DNA from: Isoetes taiwanensis
Lineage: Eukaryota; Streptophyta; Lycopodiopsida; Isoetales; Isoetaceae
Assembly (NCBI GenBank): GCA_021234155.1
Contig: JAJEKV010000028.1
Span: forward strand, 10,184,134 to 10,248,133
Direction: 5' to 3'
Length of the DNA stretch: 64,000 nucleotides
Below the pieces are notes generated by a model. It ran no database searches, had not been told where the DNA came from, and was given only the letters and a program-made list of their open reading frames with translations. Of the stretch, positions 53,453-63,837 are shown piece by piece; within the stretch, counting starts at the first letter, position 1; each line of letters starts with the position of its first letter. Both the position numbers and the translations under genes were made by a program.

Positions 53453-56270
53453 TGGTCTTCTGGCCACGGAACTTGGTCCCTAGGGCAATGTCGACGTTCT
53501 GAGTCCATTGGCAGAGCCATATCGCGGTTCCGGAGAGGGGGGGTTGCCCATCCGTCCCCAGGGCCTTGGGGAGAGGAAATTCGGGGCAAGCAGCTTTCGG
53601 GGGGATTTTAGGGTCCGTGCTCTGGCGTCAACACCCCCACTCAACGACAAGACATGGCGCAAGATCCCGGCCGAATCTGACAAGGAGAGGGCCTCCGAAA
53701 CGTAAACCCTGTGAGTTGCCAGGTTCTAGAAGGGTTTGCGTTTTGGGGGCCGAGTTTTGGTCTTCTGGCCACGGAACTTGGTCTCCAGGGCAATGTCGAC
53801 GTTCTGAGTCCATTGGCAGAGCCAAATCGCGGTTTCGGAGAGGGGAGATCGCCCCTCCGTCCCCAGGGCCGTGGGGAGAGGAAATTCGGGGCAAGCAGCT
53901 TCCGGGGGGATTTTAGGGTCCTTGCTCCGGCGTCAACACCCCCACTCCACGACAAGACACGGCGCAAGGTCCCGGCCAAATCTGACAAGGAGAGGGCATC
54001 CGAAACATAAACCCTGTGGGTTGCCAGGTTCTAGAAGGGTTTTTTTTTTGGGGGCCGAGACTTGGTCTGTTGCACTTGGGACCTGGTCGAGAAGCTGCAG
54101 CCGAGAATATTGAGCAAGGGGAACTGACGGAGCGGAGTTTGGGCCTGTCCTCCTCCCGATGTGGCAAGTAGAAGTCGGGGGGCGCTTTTGCAATGGCAAG
54201 ACATTCATAAATTCGCAATTAATGCATTGTACGAAAATAAATTCTGATTTTTGCCACCGGATTCCTAATTCATGTCCAAAGACACATGTTCCCAATTTTC
54301 AAAATTTTCTGAGAAGGTCTAGGTCAAAGGGTTAGCATTAGAATCGGTCGGGGGCACCCGCCGCTGTGGCAACCGAAATGGCACCCTTCCCCAAGTCAAA
54401 CGAGGCCGGGACCTTGCGGTATATCCCTCACAAGAGGGGAGAGTCCGGACCCCAAGAGGCAGGATCCAAAAATGTTTCCGAGGCAGCCCTTCCTGGCAGC
54501 GCTCCCCCGGGGGGCTGCATGCTAATGACCACCCTCCCGGAGCCCGGTTCCCCTATCCCACCGTTGGATGCTCGCTCAGGGCCCCTCTTCGAAGGCCCAA
54601 AAGATTCCGGATCGGCCCCGAAAACTTGTCAAACCGCTGGGCGCCCCGAGGTCTACCTTGTAGAAACCGCAGCAGTTTTGTCGTTCGCACCGGGAGTCTC
54701 CTAATGACAAATCGACCACCGCCAAGTCGTCCGAAATGGCAAAATTACCCTAGAGAGCAAGTTACAAGGTCGGTTTTGCAAAAGAAAGAAACACTCACGC
54801 CCTCCACGACAGTATCCCGCATCCACATCCTAGGCCAATTGACTACGAAAGTATGATGGAAGTGAGCTACTTTGGCGCTTCTTGAGGTCGGGTGGTCTTC
54901 TGGCCACGGAACTTGCTCCCCCCAATGTCGACGTTCGAGTCCATTGGCGTAGCCAAATCGCTAATCCGGAGAGGGAGGTCGCCCGTCCGGCCTCCGTGGC
55001 CTTGGGGAGAGGAAATTCGGGGCAAGCAGCCGGGATTTTAGGGTCCGGTGGCTTCAAGGCCAACACCCCCACTCCACGCCAAGTCACGCCAGCAAGGTCC
55101 CTACCGACCGGACAAGGAGAGGGCCTCCAAAACGTAAACCCCGGTGGGTTGACAGGTTCTAGAAGGGTTTACGTTTTGGGGGCCGAGACTTGGTCTGTTG
55201 CACTTGGGACCTGGCCGAGAAGCTGCAAATGAGAATACGGAGCAAGGGGAACCGACGGAGTGGAGTTTGGGCATGTCGCCCTCCCGGATGTGGCAAGTAG
55301 AAGTCGGGGCGCTTTTGCAAAGGGCAAGACATTCATAAATTCGCAGCTAATGCATTGTACGAAAATAAATTCTGATTTTTGTCACCGGATTCCTAATTCA
55401 TCTCCAACACACAGCCCAATTTTCAAATTTTCTGAGAAGGTCTAGGTCAAAGGGTTAGCATTAGAACGGTCGGGCAGCCCGTCGCAGGCAACCGAAATGG
55501 CACCCTTCCCCAAGTCAAACGAGGCCCGACCTTGCGGGGATCCCTCACAAGAGGGGAGAGTCCCACCCCAAGAGGCGGGATCCAAAAAGTTTCCGAGGCA
55601 GCCCTTCCCCGGCGGTGCTCCCCGGGCCGCATGCTAATGACCACCCTCCCGGAGCCCTTCCCCTATCCGACCGTTGGATGCTCCGCTTCGGGGGCCCCTC
55701 TTCTGAAGGCCCAAAAGATTCCGATCGGGTCCGGAGAACTTGCCAAACCGCGGGGCAGCTCGGGGGGATTTTAGGGTCCGTGGCTCGGCGTCAACACCCC
55801 CACTCGACGCCAAGTCACACGCCAAGGTCCCGGCCGAATCCGACAAGGAGAGGGCCTCCAAAACGTAAACCCCGTGGGTTGCCGTGTTCTAGAAGGGTTT
55901 ACGCTTTTGAGGCCGGTGAGACTTGGTCTCTGGTTGCACTTGGGACCCCGGCCGAAAGCCGCAACCGGAATATGGAGCAAGGGGAACCGACGGAGCCGAG
56001 TTTGGGCCTGTCCTCCTCCCGATGTGGCAAGTAGAAGTCGGGGCGCTATAGCTGGCAAGACATTCATAAATTCGCAGCTTAATGCATTGTACGAAAATAA
56101 ATTCTCGATTTTTGCCGGCTAGATTCCTAATTCATCTCCAAAGACACACCCCCAATTTTCAAATTTTCTGAGAAGGTCTAGGTCAAAGGGTTAGCATTAG
56201 AATCGGTCGGGGCAGCCCGCAGGTGGCAACCGAAGCCGCACCCTTCCCCAAGTCAAACGAGGCGGGGACA
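53453..56270 (+). repeat. Long-unit tandem array (segments A, B, C), left part
   Basis: Segment A (starts TGGTCTTCTGGCCACGG; 53453, 53758, 54893), B (around CCGATGTGGCAAGTAGAAGT; 54156, 55287, 56016) and C (around GGCACCCTTCCCCAAGTCAAA; 54378, 55498, 56237) recur in order with a period of about 1.1 kb. A is locally doubled at the left; one A is partly deleted (55750). No protein is recognised. It is broken by the copia element and resumes at 61677. Confidence 0.82.
56266..56270. repeat. Target-site duplication of copia element, left (GGACA)
   Basis: Pairs with GGACC at 61677-61681; four of five bases match. Confidence 0.6.
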
Positions 56271-56810
56271 CATTGGAAATGACAAAATTATGTGTCATGT
56301 GATATTCTAATCTACGAGAAGCAAAGGGCGAGATTAGAGTTGTTAAATGGTGTCATGTTATTCAAAGCTATGCAGTTGAATGGGGGAGACCTATGAGAAG
56401 CAGTGGCAGTAGGTCAGAGTCAAAGTCAAAGTCAAAGTCAAAGGTGGCGGGCACACCCTACCCGGATGTTGCTGGGCTCGCTAGAAACACACACGCACAC
56501 CCCCCCCCCGCCACTTAGGGTTTTGGGTTGACTGGTCAACGGTCAAAGTCAACGACAGCTGGAAGATAAGGACAGCAGGGCATCCTATTATTTAGGCAAG
56601 TTGAAAAACTTTCTATATGAAGGGCATGCACGATTTGACAAGTGGATATATCCAGGTTAATAAGAATATAAATAAATAAATGATGGATATGGAAAGGTAT
56701 GAGCCGAAAAGTGATACAAAAAAGTGTATGCGCCTTTTAGGAGCGGGTGGGTTTGAAGGAGACAGAGTCTTGGCATACTTGGGTTCAAACCCCAAGCTCT
56801 GATTCTAACA
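56271..56810 (+). repeat. 5' LTR of copia element
   Basis: 540 bp, ending CTGATTCTAACA. The start reads CATTGG where the 3' LTR has TGTTGG. Contains a (TCAAAG)n run near 56420-56440. Differences from the 3' LTR include several CAG sites. Confidence 0.9.
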
Positions 56811-56811
56811 T

Positions 56812-56824
56812 TGGTATCAGAGCC
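56812..56824 (+). promoter_or_regulatory. Primer-binding site, tRNA-iMet type
   Basis: TGGTATCAGAGCC two bases after the LTR. Confidence 0.9.
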
Positions 56825-56840
56825 ATAAGATCTAGTAATC

Positions 56841-57797
56841 ATGACAACTAGATTTGGTGCAAATTTGCTGAATACAATTGAAGTTTTTAAAGGGGATGGA
56901 GGGTTTCAAATCTGGAAGGAAAGTATTAGGAGCGTGCTCGAGTTTGAAAAGTTATGGTATCTGATTGATGGTAGTGCAGTTGCAAGTGCAGGAGCAACTA
57001 GTTCAGGGGATTCAAGCTCGGCTGCTAGCTCTAGTGCACACCGAAGGTGCGGCAGTTGTCTCGTCGGTGGGGAACTTCGCTAGCTCGGAGGAGACGCAAA
57101 TAAAATTATGGAAGCTCAAGCCATAATTATGTGCAAGGTAGGAACTGCCTTAAAGTTAAAACTTCGAGGTATGAAGCCTAAAGATATGTGGGACTATCTG
57201 ATTAAACATTATGAACAAAAGAGTTCCTCACAGATAGATATGTTGGAAAAGGAGTTAAGGAAGATGAAGCTTGTCGAAAAAGATAACCTAACTAATTTTT
57301 TAGAAAGGTTTGACTCTATTATTGCAGATCTTGAAGGTGCTGGAAATATTCTGAGTGAGCAGTATCAGATTTTGGCTTTAGCAAGGTCAGTTTCTCATAA
57401 TAGTCATTTAGCAACTTTGCTCAGAAATGTAGCTACTTCTAAGGAACATGCTATCAGAATGATACGCACTGAATTTGAGCAATCTAATGTTGCACAAGAG
57501 GAGTCAGAACAATCTGCAGAGGTATTGTACACTGGTAAGGCTAAGAAGGTTGGTTTTAAAAAATTTTCACAAGACAAAGTAGGGCCTTGCTATTTATGTA
57601 ATCAGTATGGTCATTTGAAGAATGAATGTCCAAGTAACAGTGAAAAAGAAGTGAGGTGTTTTAATTGTGAGGGCAAGGGCCATTTTTCTTTCAATTGCTC
57701 AAGTCCTAAAAGAGGAAGAGGTCGTGGTAGATCTCGAGGTTACAGAGGGGGAAGAGGCAGGACAAGTTTCGTGGGGTCTTTGCAAGTATCAATATAA
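56841..57797 (+). pseudogene. gag: Copia gag, one frame break
   Basis: Starts MTTRFGANLLNTIEVFKGDG with the W-rich gag start typical of copia (FQIWKESIRSVLE). The frame is lost around 57040-57105; the second part (from 57108) is open to 57797 with the UBN2-type capsid region (MWDYLIKHYEQKS, MKLVEKDNLTNFLERFD) and two zinc knuckles CYLCNQYGHLKNEC and CFNCEGKGHFSFNC, then an Arg/Gly-rich end. It packages element RNA. Apart from the one break it is intact. Confidence 0.88.
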
Positions 57798-58048
57798 TGG
57801 AGAAGCATGAAAGTAGTGAAGGAGAGATAGAAGATGACACCTTGGAGGTACGAAAAAGCTTAACTTGTAATGTTTCTATAAGTCCAAGAAGAAATAATAA
57901 CAAGTTTGTGGTTATAGATTCAGGAGCAGAGAAAAGTGTAATGTGTGATATGCACATGTTAAAAAAACGTGGAAAGAAAGAAGGCCATGTTCAAATTGGT
58001 GATGGAGGCCCCGAAAAAATAGAAGACTCGAGTTTTGGAGTTGTTTGA
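57797..58048 (+). CDS. Copia aspartic protease segment
   Basis: Overlaps the gag stop by one base. Contains VVIDSGAEKSVMCDM, the D-S-G-A active site, and a short G-rich loop (QIGDGGPEKIED). It ends at a stop at 58046-58048, and the integrase frame opens six bases later, so a frame break separates protease from integrase. Confidence 0.82.
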   Translation: MEKHESSEGEIEDDTLEVRKSLTCNVSISPRRNNNKFVVIDSGAEKSVMCDMHMLKKRGKKEGHVQIGDGGPEKIEDSSFGVV

Positions 58049-58053
58049 TTTGA

Positions 58054-59178
58054 ATGGAAAACCCATTATCTTTGAAAGAGGTTTTGTGTGTACCTAGTCT
58101 TGTAAGAAATCTCATATCTGTGTGTCAGTTAGTGGATATGGGATACAAAGTTTTATTTGAACAAATCCAATGTAAAGTATTTCTGAATGATGAATTAAAG
58201 TTCATTGGCAAAAGAGTTGGAAACTTGTTTGGTTTTAATATTGATCATCTTCATGAAGTTAATCTGGTAGAATATCCAGATATAAAACTTTGGCATAACA
58301 GGCTATGTCATGTGAATCCTGCAGTAATTGAAGCTCTAAAAAACAAGGGTATAATATCTGCAAAAGTAGAAGAAGAAGGAAAACTTTTATGTGGTGGTCA
58401 CCGCCTTGGAAAACAACCAAGATTACCATTCAAAAGGTCAAATAAAAGAGCAAAGGGCATTTTGGATTTGGTACACACGGATCTATGTGGTCCTATAAAT
58501 GTTACCAGTTTAAGTGGACATAAGTATTTCATGACCTTCATAGACGATTTTAGTAGAAGAACAAAAAGTTATATTTTGAAAACAAAAGATCAAGCAAGTG
58601 AGGCCTTGAAATTATTTACTGCTGAAACTGAGCTAGAAACTGGAAGGAAAATTAAGTGTATAAGATCAGACAGGGGTGGTGAGTATATATCTGATGAATT
58701 TAAGTTTTTTTGTGCAAGCAGAGGAATCAAGAGGCAACTAACTTGTAGATACTCACCACAACAAAATGGAGTAGCTGAAAGAAAGAACAGGACCTTACTA
58801 GATGCTGTGAGATCCATGCTAAAATACTCTGGCCTACCAAATTTTCTGTGGGATGAAGCTGTGAAGGCAGCAGTCTATATTCAAAATTTGTTACCTTCTA
58901 CAAGCATTAAAGGTGCCATTCCCGAAATGCTTTGGTCTGGTAAGCTTCCATCTTATGACAGATTTAAAGCATATGGATGTTTATGTTTTGTTCATGTTCC
59001 TGAAGAATTAAGAAAGAAATTGGATGATAGGGCATATATAACATATCTTGTAGGATATGATTCAAGCTCAAAAGCATTCAGACTATATGATCCAGCAAGG
59101 AGAAAAATCATAGTTAGCAGGGATGTTATTTTTAATGAGAATGAGTTTTATAGAAGGATTCCCATGGTAAACTCGTAA
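58054..59178 (+). CDS. Copia integrase
   Basis: 374 open codons. An N-terminal part of the pre-integrase (LWHNRLCHVNPAVIEAL) has H and H, but the following CxxC is worn (CGGH), so the zinc site is probably damaged. The core has the D-D-E triad: DLVHTDLCGP, IRSDRGGEYIS and NGVAERKNRT. The C-terminal part shows the copia GKGxxR-type tail region (YGCLCFVHVPEE, YLVGYDSSSKAFRLYDP). It would insert the element DNA. It ends at TAA 59176-59178, after which acidic linker text continues in another frame. Confidence 0.88.
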   Translation: MENPLSLKEVLCVPSLVRNLISVCQLVDMGYKVLFEQIQCKVFLNDELKFIGKRVGNLFGFNIDHLHEVNLVEYPDIKLWHNRLCHVNPAVIEALKNKGIISAKVEEEGKLLCGGHRLGKQPRLPFKRSNKRAKGILDLVHTDLCGPINVTSLSGHKYFMTFIDDFSRRTKSYILKTKDQASEALKLFTAETELETGRKIKCIRSDRGGEYISDEFKFFCASRGIKRQLTCRYSPQQNGVAERKNRTLLDAVRSMLKYSGLPNFLWDEAVKAAVYIQNLLPSTSIKGAIPEMLWSGKLPSYDRFKAYGCLCFVHVPEELRKKLDDRAYITYLVGYDSSSKAFRLYDPARRKIIVSRDVIFNENEFYRRIPMVNS

Positions 59179-59331
59179 ACTCCATGTGACAATAAAAGGA
59201 AAGATGTTATTTCAGAAATACAACAAGAAATAAATAAAGAAGAAGATAAAACTGAAAAACTTGAACAGGCAGATTTAAGTGATTCTGACAATGAGTCAGA
59301 ATTAATTCCAGAGGAAGTTGTTGAATCTGAA

Positions 59332-61060
59332 ATGGAACCTGGTATTGAACATCAAGAGTTAGAAGTTGATCATGGTATTAAACCCAAGAGAAAGCCAAGA
59401 CGAACTGAAGCTCAGATTTTGGCAGAGGAAGCTAAACATGTTTTAGAATCACATGGGAGAAATGAAATGAAGAAGCAAAAGACTCGATCTGTTGCAGGAG
59501 AAATTAATACAGTATTTGACATTTTGATATTAGAAAATGATAAAATACCTCAAAATTATGATGAAGCAGTGCATGATTCTCATGGAAAAAATTGGTTAAG
59601 TGCCATGGAAGAAGAAATGAGTGCTTTTAAGAGAACAAACACTTATACCGTAGTAGATGTGCCATTGAATAAGAATATAGTTGGAAGTAAATGGATATAT
59701 CGGTAAAGTGAAACCGGTGTTGATAAAAGAACAAAAAATTCAAAGCCGACCGGGTTGCTCAAGGGTTCACACGTAAAAAAGGGGAAGATTTTGATGAAAC
59801 ATTCTCACCACTTGTGAAGATAAACAAATTTTAAGAATGCTATTGGCTATTGCAAATGCCTCGTGATTATGAAATACATCATATGGATGTAAGTACAAAG
59901 ATTTTCTGAATGCTAAATTGGAAGAGGAAATATATCTGAAACCCCGCACTGGATTTGAAGAAGAAAAAGGTAAAGTGTGGAGGTTAAATAGAGCAAAGTT
60001 GTATGGCCTTAAGCAATCTCCCGAGAATGGTATAAGTGTATGGATGGATATTTGTTGGAACAAGGTTTTGAAAAGCTCAATTATGATGGGAATATTTACA
60101 GATTTAAAATGGGAAATGACTGGTGCATTATTGCTCAGATGTTGATGACAACATTATGGTAGCAAATGGAAGCAGAGTACTAAACCATTGCAAAGATATT
60201 TTGAAAAAAGAGATTTCAAATGAGTGACCTTGGAGAACTCAAAAGATTTCTGGGAATTGATGTATACAGGAATAGAAGTCAACGGATACTAGCTTTGAGT
60301 CAACAAGGGCATATTCAAAACATGTTGAAGAAATTTCATATGGAAGATTGCAATACGGCAAATACTCCTATGGTTCCCGGTCATAGAATTTCTGCAGAGA
60401 TATGAGTCCAAAGACGTAAAACGTAAAGCAAACAAATGGAGAAAATACCTTACGTGAAGTTTGATTGGTTGTTTGTCCTATGTAGCCAATTGTACTAGGC
60501 CCCCGACATTGCATTTGCGCTAATATTCTCGAGGTATAATGACAAGGTTGGTAAAGGACACCGGAATGCAAAGAAAAGGATTCTCAAATACTTGAAAGGT
60601 ACAATGCATTTTGGTATAGTATTTAATAAAACCAACTTGCAATTGCGTGGCTTATTGTGATGCTGATTGGGGAGGAGATTTAGATAAACGAAAATCAACT
60701 TCGTGGTATGTTGTTTTATTAGGTGGAGCCCCAGTTGCTTGAAGTGCAAGAAGCAAAGCAAAGATTGCTTTATCTAGTCTTTGAAGCCGAGTACAACTCA
60801 AAGAGCCACGCTGACTAAGGAACTTATTTGGGAAAGAAGGCTTATGGCGAATTTGGATTTGCTCAAAGAGGACCAACAATCATTTATTGTGATAATACTA
60901 GTTGTATTGCCATGACAAAAATCCAGTTTTGCAACGAAAGGTCAAAACACATTGAAATGGAAGTTCATTTTATCGAGATATGGTCAAAAGAAATCAAGTG
61001 CATTTGACCTATGTTAGTACAAATGATCAAAGAGCGTATATTCTTACAAAGGCTCTACCT
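59332..61060 (+). pseudogene. Copia reverse transcriptase and RNase H, heavily broken
   Basis: RT starts at about 59560 (NYDEAVHDSHGKNWLSAMEEE, VVDVPLNKNIVGSKWIYR), and the frame is lost at 59703. Later pieces are LYGLKQSPE (60000), VDDNIMVAN at the catalytic site (60130-60165, D-V-D-D instead of Y-V-D-D), MSDLGELKRFLGIDV (60220), and RNase H text YCDADWGGDLDKRKSTSW (60653-60705) and AKIALSSLEAEYNS. Breaks are frequent after 59700 but rare before, a sharp boundary. Confidence 0.85.
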
Positions 61061-61121
61061 TTATCCGTGATTCCGTGAAATAAGGAAATTGTTACAATGT
61101 GATGACAGGGGAATATCACAT

Positions 61122-61132
61122 GAAGGGGGGAA
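61122..61132 (+). promoter_or_regulatory. Polypurine tract of copia element
   Basis: GAAGGGGGGAA, eleven purines ending directly at the 3' LTR. Confidence 0.9.
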
Positions 61133-61676
61133 TGTTGGAAATGACAAAATTATGTGTCATGTGATATTCTAATCTATGAGAAGCAAAGGGCGATGATTTA
61201 GAGTTGTTAAATGGTGTCATGTTATTCAAAGCTATGCGCTTGAATGGGGAGACCTATGAGAAGCAAAGGGCGAGGGTCAAAGTCGAGTCAAAGTCAAAGT
61301 CAAAGTCAAAGGTGGCGGGCACACCCTACCCGGATGTTGCTTGGGCTCGCTAGAAACACACGCACACCCCCGCCCGCCACTTTAGGGTTTTGGGTTGGAC
61401 CGTCAACGGTCAAAGTCAACGACAACTGGAAGATAAGGACAGCAGGGCATCCTATTATTTAGGCAAGTTGAAAAACTTTCTATATGAAGGGCATGCACGA
61501 TTTGACAAGTGGATATATCCAGGTTAATAAGAATATAAATAAATAAATGATGGATATGGAAAGGTATGAGCTGAGTGCAGATACAGGTGCGTGTATGCAG
61601 CTTTAGGAGCGGGTGGGTTTGAAGGAGACAGAGTCTTGGCATACTTGGGTTCAAACCCCAAGCTCTGATTCTAACA
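61133..61676 (+). repeat. 3' LTR of copia element
   Basis: 544 bp, TGTTGGAAATG to TTCTAACA. Contains (TCAAAG)n near 61283-61308. Confidence 0.93.
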
Positions 61677-62710
61677 GGACCTTGCAGGGATCCCTCACAA
61701 GAGGGGAGAGTCCGGACCCCAAGAGGCAGGATCCAAAAAAGTTTCCGAGGCAGCCCTTCCTGGCAGCGCTCCCCCGGGGGGCTGCATGCTAATGACCACC
61801 CTCCCGGAGCCCGGTTCCCCTATCCGACCGTTGGATGCTCCGCTCAGGGGCCCCTCTTCGGGAAGGCCCAAAAGATTCCAGATCGGTCCGGGAACACTTG
61901 TCAAACTGCGGGGCGTCCTAAGGTCGGCCTTGTAGAAACCGCAGTGTTTTGTCGTTCGGGCACCGGGGAGGCTCCGGAATGGCAAATCGACCCTGCCAAA
62001 TCGTTCGGAATGGCGAAATTACCCCAGGGAGCAAGGTACAAGGTCGATTTTGCAAAAGAAAGAAACACTCACGCCCTCCACGACAGTATCCCGCATCCAC
62101 ATCCTAGGCCAATTGACTACGAGTGTGATGGAAGTGAGCTACTTTGGCGCTTCTTGGAGGTCGGGTGGTCTTCTGGCCACGGAACTTGCCTGAGTCTATT
62201 GGCAGAGCCAAATCGCGATTCCGGAGAGGGGAGGTCGCCCGTCCGGCCCCTGGGCCTTGGGGAGAAGAAATTGGGGGCAAGCAGCTTCCTGGGAATTTTA
62301 GGGTCCGTGCTCAAGGCCAACACCCCCACTCCACGCCAAGTCATGGCGCAAGGTCCCTACCGAATCCGACAAGGAGAGGGCCTCCAAAACGAAACCCCGT
62401 GGGTTGCCGTGTTCTAGAAGGGTTTGCATTTTGGGGCCAAGACTTGGTCTGCTGCACTTGGAACTCGCCGAGAAGCTCGAGAATACTGAGCAAGGGGAAC
62501 CGACGGAGCGGAGTTTGGGCCCCGTCCTCCTCCCGATGTGGCAAGTAGAAGTCGGGGACGCTTTTGCAGTGGCAAGACATTCATAAATTCGTAATTAATG
62601 CATTGTACGAAAATAAATTCTGATTTTTTGCCACCGATTCCTAATTCATCTCCAAAGACACACTACGACCCAATTTTGAATTTTCTGGAGAAGGTCTAGG
62701 TCAAAGGGTT
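61677..62710 (+). repeat. Long-unit tandem array, right part
   Basis: Resumes in segment C at GGACCTTGCAGGGATCCC, then A (TGGTCTTCTGGCCACGG at 62165) and B (around 62530-62700). The C segment here agrees with the one at 54420-54890 better than with that at 55500-55745. Confidence 0.82.
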
Positions 62711-62810
62711 AGCTAAGGTCAAAGGAATGGAGTTTGTGGGATCGTTGTACTTGGGGTTGACCTTGGCTGGCTGGACGTTATACTTGGTCTAAGATTGCAT
62801 TGAGAATATA

Positions 62811-62895
62811 AGCATCATAACTATTAGAATGAAGATAAATGATTACAGAAAAGCATCATAACTACTAGAATGAAGGTAAATGATTACAGAAAAGC
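62811..62895 (+). repeat. Tandem duplication of about 42 bp
   Basis: AGCATCATAACTATTAGAAT and AGCATCATAACTACTAGAAT, each followed by GAAG(A/G)TAAATGATTACAGA. Confidence 0.85.
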
Positions 62896-63051
62896 AAAAG
62901 ACTACTGCGGGTTGGGGGTTTAGATTTGGTTGCTTGTGATGATGGTTGTGTTTCAGTATCAAGGCATATAGATAGAGAGAATGCCCTTGTTCAACGGACT
63001 GCTCCCTAAAGCTATTTGACATGGATGGCATAATTAACTTGTAATGAACTG

Positions 63052-63250
63052 AATTCGGGGAAAGCAGCTTCCGGGGGGATTTTAGGGTCCCCGCTCTGGC
63101 GTCAACACCCCTACTTCACGTCAAGACACGGCGCAAGGTCCCGGCCAAATAAGGGCATTCTAAAATCTGCCCTTAAAAAAAAATAGTTGGCCTACCCTTA
63201 TAAGTTGATCACTGGTCGGGGCAGCCCGTTGCGAGGCAACCGAGGCTGAA
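63052..63250 (+). repeat. Remnants of array segments A and B
   Basis: GGGGAAAGCAGCTTCCGGGG to CCCGGCCAAAT (63058-63150) matches the middle of A; GGTCGGGGCAGCCCG (63215-63229) matches the end of B. The DNA between them is unrelated. This marks the decaying right edge of the array. Confidence 0.7.
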
Positions 63251-63507
63251 ACGTGCCACCGAGGCTGAAACATGGTCAAACATGGCATGTGGCTCAAACA
63301 TGCTACCCCAGGCTAAAAAATGACAAGTGGCTCAAGCATGCCACCCCAGGCCCGTTAACATTTATAAGTAGTAGCAATAGAAGATTGGATGAATCCAGAA
63401 TGTGAATTTGACTGCATATATGGCTTCGACATGTCAAAATTAGCTTAGGGACAAATTTTCATGACTATCACATAAAAAAAGGGCACCCAAAAAATTAAAA
63501 AGTGCCA

Positions 63508-63613
63508 GACGTCGCTATAACAAAATACGTCACAGACACGTCGCGTGCGACGTAAAACCGTATAATACGTTTTTTGAATTAACGTCGCATGCGACGTCGC
63601 GTCGCATGCGACG
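63508..63613. repeat. GACGT palindrome cluster
   Basis: GACGTCGCTATAACAAAA (63508-63525), CGTCGCGTGCGACG (about 63538-63552) and the perfect 14-bp palindrome CGTCGCATGCGACG twice (63583-63596, 63600-63613). Together with the similar block at 52955-53420, it looks like ends of one DNA transposon family. Confidence 0.65.
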
Positions 63614-63837
63614 TCTACAGCTAATAACAGACCCGCGGCTGGCTTTTCCAGGCCCGTTCCTAGGCTTCGACGTGGACGACTTTTTGGGCGATTTCTGGCG
63701 CTAAACAGGCTGCCCACTTGCAAGAACTATTTTTAAGGTTAGTACATTATGATTTTTAGATTGAATAGGTCTTTGGATTGAATAGGTCTTTGGATCGAAT
63801 AGGTCTTTTAGATTTCAAATTTTTTTTGTTTAATTTC

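Larger units (their letters stand above)
56271..61676 (+). mobile_element. Nearly full-length Ty1/copia retrotransposon
   Basis: 5.4 kb with two LTRs of about 540 bp, an iMet primer-binding site, gag, protease, integrase, RT/RNase H and a polypurine tract. Integrase before RT defines copia. It inserted in segment C of the tandem array, which continues directly behind it. Reading frames are clean from about 57100 to 59700 and badly broken after that. Confidence 0.93.

Noticed and set aside
53500-56100. Many open frames of 60-140 codons on both strands in the tandem array
   Set aside because: Frames are not conserved between repeat copies and no motif is recognisable; high GC lowers stop frequency.
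56778-56800. GGGTTCAAACCCC in the copia LTRs, resembling a tRNA T-arm and B box
   Set aside because: No acceptor, D-arm or anticodon arm can be built around it; it lies in both LTRs (also about 61645) and is simply LTR sequence.
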